Source: Clostridia bacterium (GTDB lineage: Bacteria; Bacillota; Clostridia; Christensenellales; Borkfalkiaceae). From it: a stretch of DNA of 64,000 bases. Of the stretch, positions 61,629 through 64,000 are shown one piece after another. Position numbers and translations under genes: made by a program. Under the pieces are notes generated by a model. It was not told the origin of the DNA, made no database searches, and saw nothing but the letters and a program-made list of their open reading frames with translations. The DNA lies in contig JAGAIW010000048.1 of the NCBI GenBank assembly GCA_017626305.1, forward strand, positions 36,777 through 100,776. The letters are read 5' to 3'. Within the stretch, counting starts at the first letter, position 1. Each line of letters opens with the position of its first letter.

Positions 61629-62909
61629 ATGGCAAACGGTGAATTTACCGATAAAGTGAAAATTTTAATCAAAGCAGGAAACGGCGGCGACGGTATGAAC
61701 TCCTTTAAGGCGTTCAAGGGCAAGCCTGCCTGCGGCCCTGACGGCGGTGACGGCGGTAAGGGCGGCGACGTCTATTTCGTTGGGGACAAGGATATGAACG
61801 ACTTGTTCTCTTTCCGTTTTACTTCCCGCTTTTTAGCGGAAGACGGCGAAATGGGCGGGACAAACCGTTGCTTTGGCAAGAGCGGGAAAAACGTATATAT
61901 CAAAGTGCCTTTGGGTACGCTTGTCCGCGACGAAGAAAGCGGAAGACTTATTTGCGACGTCTTTGAAGACGGGCAGGAAGTGTTGGTTGCCAAAGGCGGC
62001 AACGGGGGAAAGGGCAACGTACGCTTTACCACCGCCCGTCGGCACGCGCCCAACTTCGCGCAAAAAGGTGAAAAGGTCAAACAGCATTACGTGATTTTGG
62101 AAATGAAGGTGATTGCGGACGTGGGATTCGTCGGCTTTCCCAACGTAGGGAAAAGCACGCTGCTTTCCAAAATTTCCGCAGCAAGACCGAAAATTGCCAA
62201 CTATCATTTCACGACGTTATCCCCTAACCTTGGCGTGGTGCGCTATTACGAAAAATCGTTTGTGGCGGCGGATATTCCCGGGCTTATCGAAGGGGCGGCG
62301 CAGGGCGCGGGCTTAGGACACGACTTTTTACGCCATATCGAGCGTACGAGAATGCTTTGCCACGTCGTGGATATTTCGGGCTGTGAAGGGCGCGACCCTA
62401 TTGAAGATTTTAAGAAAATCAACGAAGAGCTGAAAGAATACAGCGAAGTGCTTGCCGCTCTGCCGCAAATTATCGTATGTAACAAATGCGACGTGTACGG
62501 CGCGGAAGAGAACTTGAAGGCGTTTAAGAAAAAGTACGGCAGAAAATATAAAATTTATCCCATTACCGCCGTTACGGGCGAAGGCACGAGAACGCTTATC
62601 GAAGGGATTTTCGACGTGTTGGATACTCTGCCGCCCGTTGAACCCGTTATGCCTGACGAAGAATTTACCTATATGGCAAACGAAGATTTGGGCTTTGAAA
62701 TTTTCAAGGACGAAGACGGCGTATACGTCGTGGTCGGGGGGCTTATCGACCTGTTGTGCAGAAACGTCGTACTCAACAATCCCGATTCCATGCAGTACTT
62801 TCAAAAGGTATTGCGACTTCGCGGCGTTATCAAAGAGCTTTCCAAAATGGGTTGTAAGGAAGGGGATACCGTTTCCATCGGCGACGTGGAATTCGACTTT
62901 ATCCCGTAA
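61629..62909 (+). CDS. obgE: GTPase ObgE/CgtA
   Basis: A 426-residue GTPase that assists 50S ribosome assembly and stress control. The glycine-rich OBG fold (about 1-160, with GNGGDGMNSFKAFKG and GGNGGKGNVRF) is followed by the G1 loop GFPNVGKST (about 168-176), G3 DIPG and G4 NKCD. A C-terminal OCT domain (about 345-426, FKDEDGVYVVVGGLIDLL) is present. All key sites are intact. Confidence 0.97.
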   Translation: MANGEFTDKVKILIKAGNGGDGMNSFKAFKGKPACGPDGGDGGKGGDVYFVGDKDMNDLFSFRFTSRFLAEDGEMGGTNRCFGKSGKNVYIKVPLGTLVRDEESGRLICDVFEDGQEVLVAKGGNGGKGNVRFTTARRHAPNFAQKGEKVKQHYVILEMKVIADVGFVGFPNVGKSTLLSKISAARPKIANYHFTTLSPNLGVVRYYEKSFVAADIPGLIEGAAQGAGLGHDFLRHIERTRMLCHVVDISGCEGRDPIEDFKKINEELKEYSEVLAALPQIIVCNKCDVYGAEENLKAFKKKYGRKYKIYPITAVTGEGTRTLIEGIFDVLDTLPPVEPVMPDEEFTYMANEDLGFEIFKDEDGVYVVVGGLIDLLCRNVVLNNPDSMQYFQKVLRLRGVIKELSKMGCKEGDTVSIGDVEFDFIP

Positions 62910-62930
62910 TAGTAAAAAGGAGAAAACAGC

Positions 62931-63242
62931 ATGATTATCACGAGAGAAACGATTACCAGCAAACAAAGGAGCAAACTCAAATCGATTGCGGCGACGCTGT
63001 CGCCCGTAACGCAAATCGGCAAGGGCGGCGTTACCGACAATGTATTAAAAACGCTGTCCGACGCGTTGGACGCGCATGAAATTATCAAAGTAAACATTTT
63101 GGAAACGGCGGACGACGACGCAAGAAACTTGGCGGAAAACGTAGCCGACCTTTTGGACGCCGTACCCGTAGCCGTTATCGGAAGAAAAGCAATCTTTTAT
63201 CGCTACTCGCGCAGAGAAAAATTTGCGCATTTGGAAGTATAA
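62931..63242 (+). CDS. yhbY: YhbY-type RNA-binding protein (CRM domain)
   Basis: A 103-residue CRM-domain protein linked to ribosome assembly. LKSIAATLSPVTQIGKGGVTDNVLKTLSDALDAHEIIKVNILE matches the GxxG-containing core, and VAVIGRKAIFYRYS the end. It follows obgE by 21 bp with AAAAGGAG upstream. Confidence 0.92.
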   Translation: MIITRETITSKQRSKLKSIAATLSPVTQIGKGGVTDNVLKTLSDALDAHEIIKVNILETADDDARNLAENVADLLDAVPVAVIGRKAIFYRYSRREKFAHLEV

Positions 63243-63301
63243 GCGTTTAAGATAGCCAAAATTGCGGTATAAATAACCGTATCAAAAGACGGAGAAGAAA
63301 T

Positions 63302-63817
63302 ATGGAAAACGAAGAATTAAAAGAAAACGTGCAGGAAAAAGCGGAAAAGCCCGCGAAGAAAAACGCCAAAAAATGGCAGGAAGAAGTAGATAAGGCGCTT
63401 GCCGAAGCAGAAGAAAGCAAACGCAAGTGGTACGCCGTTACGGCGGAATATGAAAACTATCGCCGTCGTACGCAAAACCAAGCGGCGCAGCGCTACGCGG
63501 ACGGCAGAAACGACGTCGTCGCGTCGTTGTTCCCTATCGGGGATAATTTACAGCGCGCGTTGGATACCTGCACGGACGAAAACACTAAGCAGGGCTTGGA
63601 CATGGTTATGAAAGCGTTTAAGAAGGTTTTGGAAGGGGAAGGCGTAGAAGAAATCGACCCTGTCGGTCAGCCGTTTGACGCCACCTATTCCGAGGCGATT
63701 ATGGCTATGCCCGCCGAAAACGGCGAAGAGAGCGGTATCGTAAAGCAGGTATACGTGAAGGGATATAAAAAAGGCGAAAAGGTCTTGCGCTATGCGCAGG
63801 TTATCGTAACGCAATAA
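63302..63817 (+). CDS. grpE: Nucleotide exchange factor GrpE
   Basis: A 171-residue co-chaperone for DnaK. A long N-terminal coiled-coil (about 15-75, with EEVDKALAEAEESKRKWYAVTAEYENYRRRT) ends in the beta-wing, containing LFPIGDNLQRAL and QPFDATYSEAIMAMPA. It is not beside hrcA, dnaK or dnaJ, and no CIRCE element precedes it. It is co-directional with yhbY, and a terminator follows at once. Confidence 0.94.
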   Translation: MENEELKENVQEKAEKPAKKNAKKWQEEVDKALAEAEESKRKWYAVTAEYENYRRRTQNQAAQRYADGRNDVVASLFPIGDNLQRALDTCTDENTKQGLDMVMKAFKKVLEGEGVEEIDPVGQPFDATYSEAIMAMPAENGEESGIVKQVYVKGYKKGEKVLRYAQVIVTQ

Positions 63818-63836
63818 GCCTTATAGAAAAGCAACA

Positions 63837-63864
63837 GCCCGACGCATGGCGTCGGGCAATTTTT
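63837..63864 (+). terminator. Terminator after grpE
   Basis: Stem GCCCGACGC / GCGTCGGGC (63837-63845, 63849-63857) with loop ATG and tail AATTTTTG. Confidence 0.88.
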
Positions 63865-63872
63865 GTATAGTA

Positions 63873-63917
63873 AAACCACGCCATAGTGGCGTGGTTCGGT
63901 AAAGGTTTACCGATGAG
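63873..63917 (+). other. Two further hairpins upstream of the window-end element
   Basis: AACCACGCC/GGCGTGGTT (about 63875-63897) and CGGTAAA/TTTACCG (about 63897-63913). They could be the outer boundary of an insertion element or further terminator structures. Confidence 0.5.
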
Positions 63918-63920
63918 TAA

Positions 63921-64000
63921 TAGACAAAGAAACTCCGATTTTGTATAATAGAGTTGTGACCTGGCAGTTACAACAAAAAAACAAAATCGGAGGACAATTA
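63921..64000 (+). mobile_element. Leader of a gene continuing beyond the window, insertion-sequence-like
   Basis: A promoter TAGACA (63921-63926), 17-bp spacer, TATAAT (63944-63949) and GGAGG (63989-63993) end at the window edge, so a start codon probably follows just after 64000. CTCCGATTTTGT (63933-63944) and ACAAAATCGGAG (63981-63992) are perfect 12-bp inverted repeats whose 3' arm covers the ribosome site. The 5' arm lies upstream of the predicted transcription start. An inner hairpin GTTGTGAC/GTTACAAC (63953-63960, 63967-63974) is also present. This layout is typical of transposase genes protected from read-through, but no transposase residue is visible. Confidence 0.5.

Overview
The window looks like chromosomal DNA of an uncultured, probably gut-dwelling member of the Bacillota (class Clostridia). 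The rpmB / asp23 / fakA / recG order is the classical Bacillota arrangement. Promoters are sigma-A type (TTGACA-17-TATAAT), Shine-Dalgarno sites are strong, secreted proteins are lipoproteins with Gly/Ala-Cys lipoboxes, and FakA and DegV fatty-acid kinase parts are present. I cannot assign a genus. GC content looks close to the middle of the range, and most genes are packed into co-directional runs.

Layout. 1-11140: housekeeping (rpe fragment, MATE exporter, rpmB, asp23, fakA, recG, a HisI-HisE fusion with an apparently dead HisI half, an SGNH hydrolase, minD-minE, degV). 11141-21649: trmO, then a full arginine pathway (argG, argH, argC, argJ, argB, argD, argF) behind an ArgR-like operator cluster, then a sugar epimerase and a DUF1653 protein. 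21710-24613: an XRE repressor facing a lipoprotein across a two-operator promoter, an iron-sulfur reductase and an anion transporter. 24817-49844: a carbohydrate-use region with an MFS carrier, two AraC regulators, a GH31 enzyme, a DUF4838 enzyme, ABC permeases and binding protein, a DUF4091 protein, four secreted jelly-roll-like proteins, a putative TIM-barrel protein and a Gfo/Idh oxidoreductase. 49847-53300: two DMT transporters, a secreted propeller-like protein and tRNA-Ser. 53547-64000: a two-component system, FMN riboswitch and ribU, tsaE-tsaB-rimI, a cell-wall group (hydrolase, membrane MurF-like ligase, Ddl), obgE-yhbY-grpE, and finally a leader that looks like the start of an insertion sequence.

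How it works together. The arginine genes cover glutamate to arginine, and the promoter of argG carries an ARG-box match. The carbohydrate region has the logic of a Gram-positive polysaccharide-utilisation locus: surface lipoproteins probably hold a glycan, GH31/DUF4838/DUF4091 enzymes trim it, the ABC system imports the products with an ATPase encoded elsewhere, and the AraC proteins sense them. The substrate cannot be read from the sequence.

Most unusual signals. (1) Two copies of an approximately 280-nt array of hairpins, with constant linkers but compensatory changes in the stems, each between convergent genes. (2) A module of about 130-190 residues present seven times in three consecutive secreted proteins. 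(3) Three genes whose -10 box ends exactly 6 nt before ATG, suggesting leaderless mRNAs. (4) A G10 tract in the ribosome-binding region of a lipoprotein gene. (5) A 61-bp duplication of a tRNA-Ser 3' end around a hairpin-rich insert. (6) A transposase-type leader whose ribosome site is masked only in read-through transcripts. Everything here comes from reading the sequence and translations; no database search was run.
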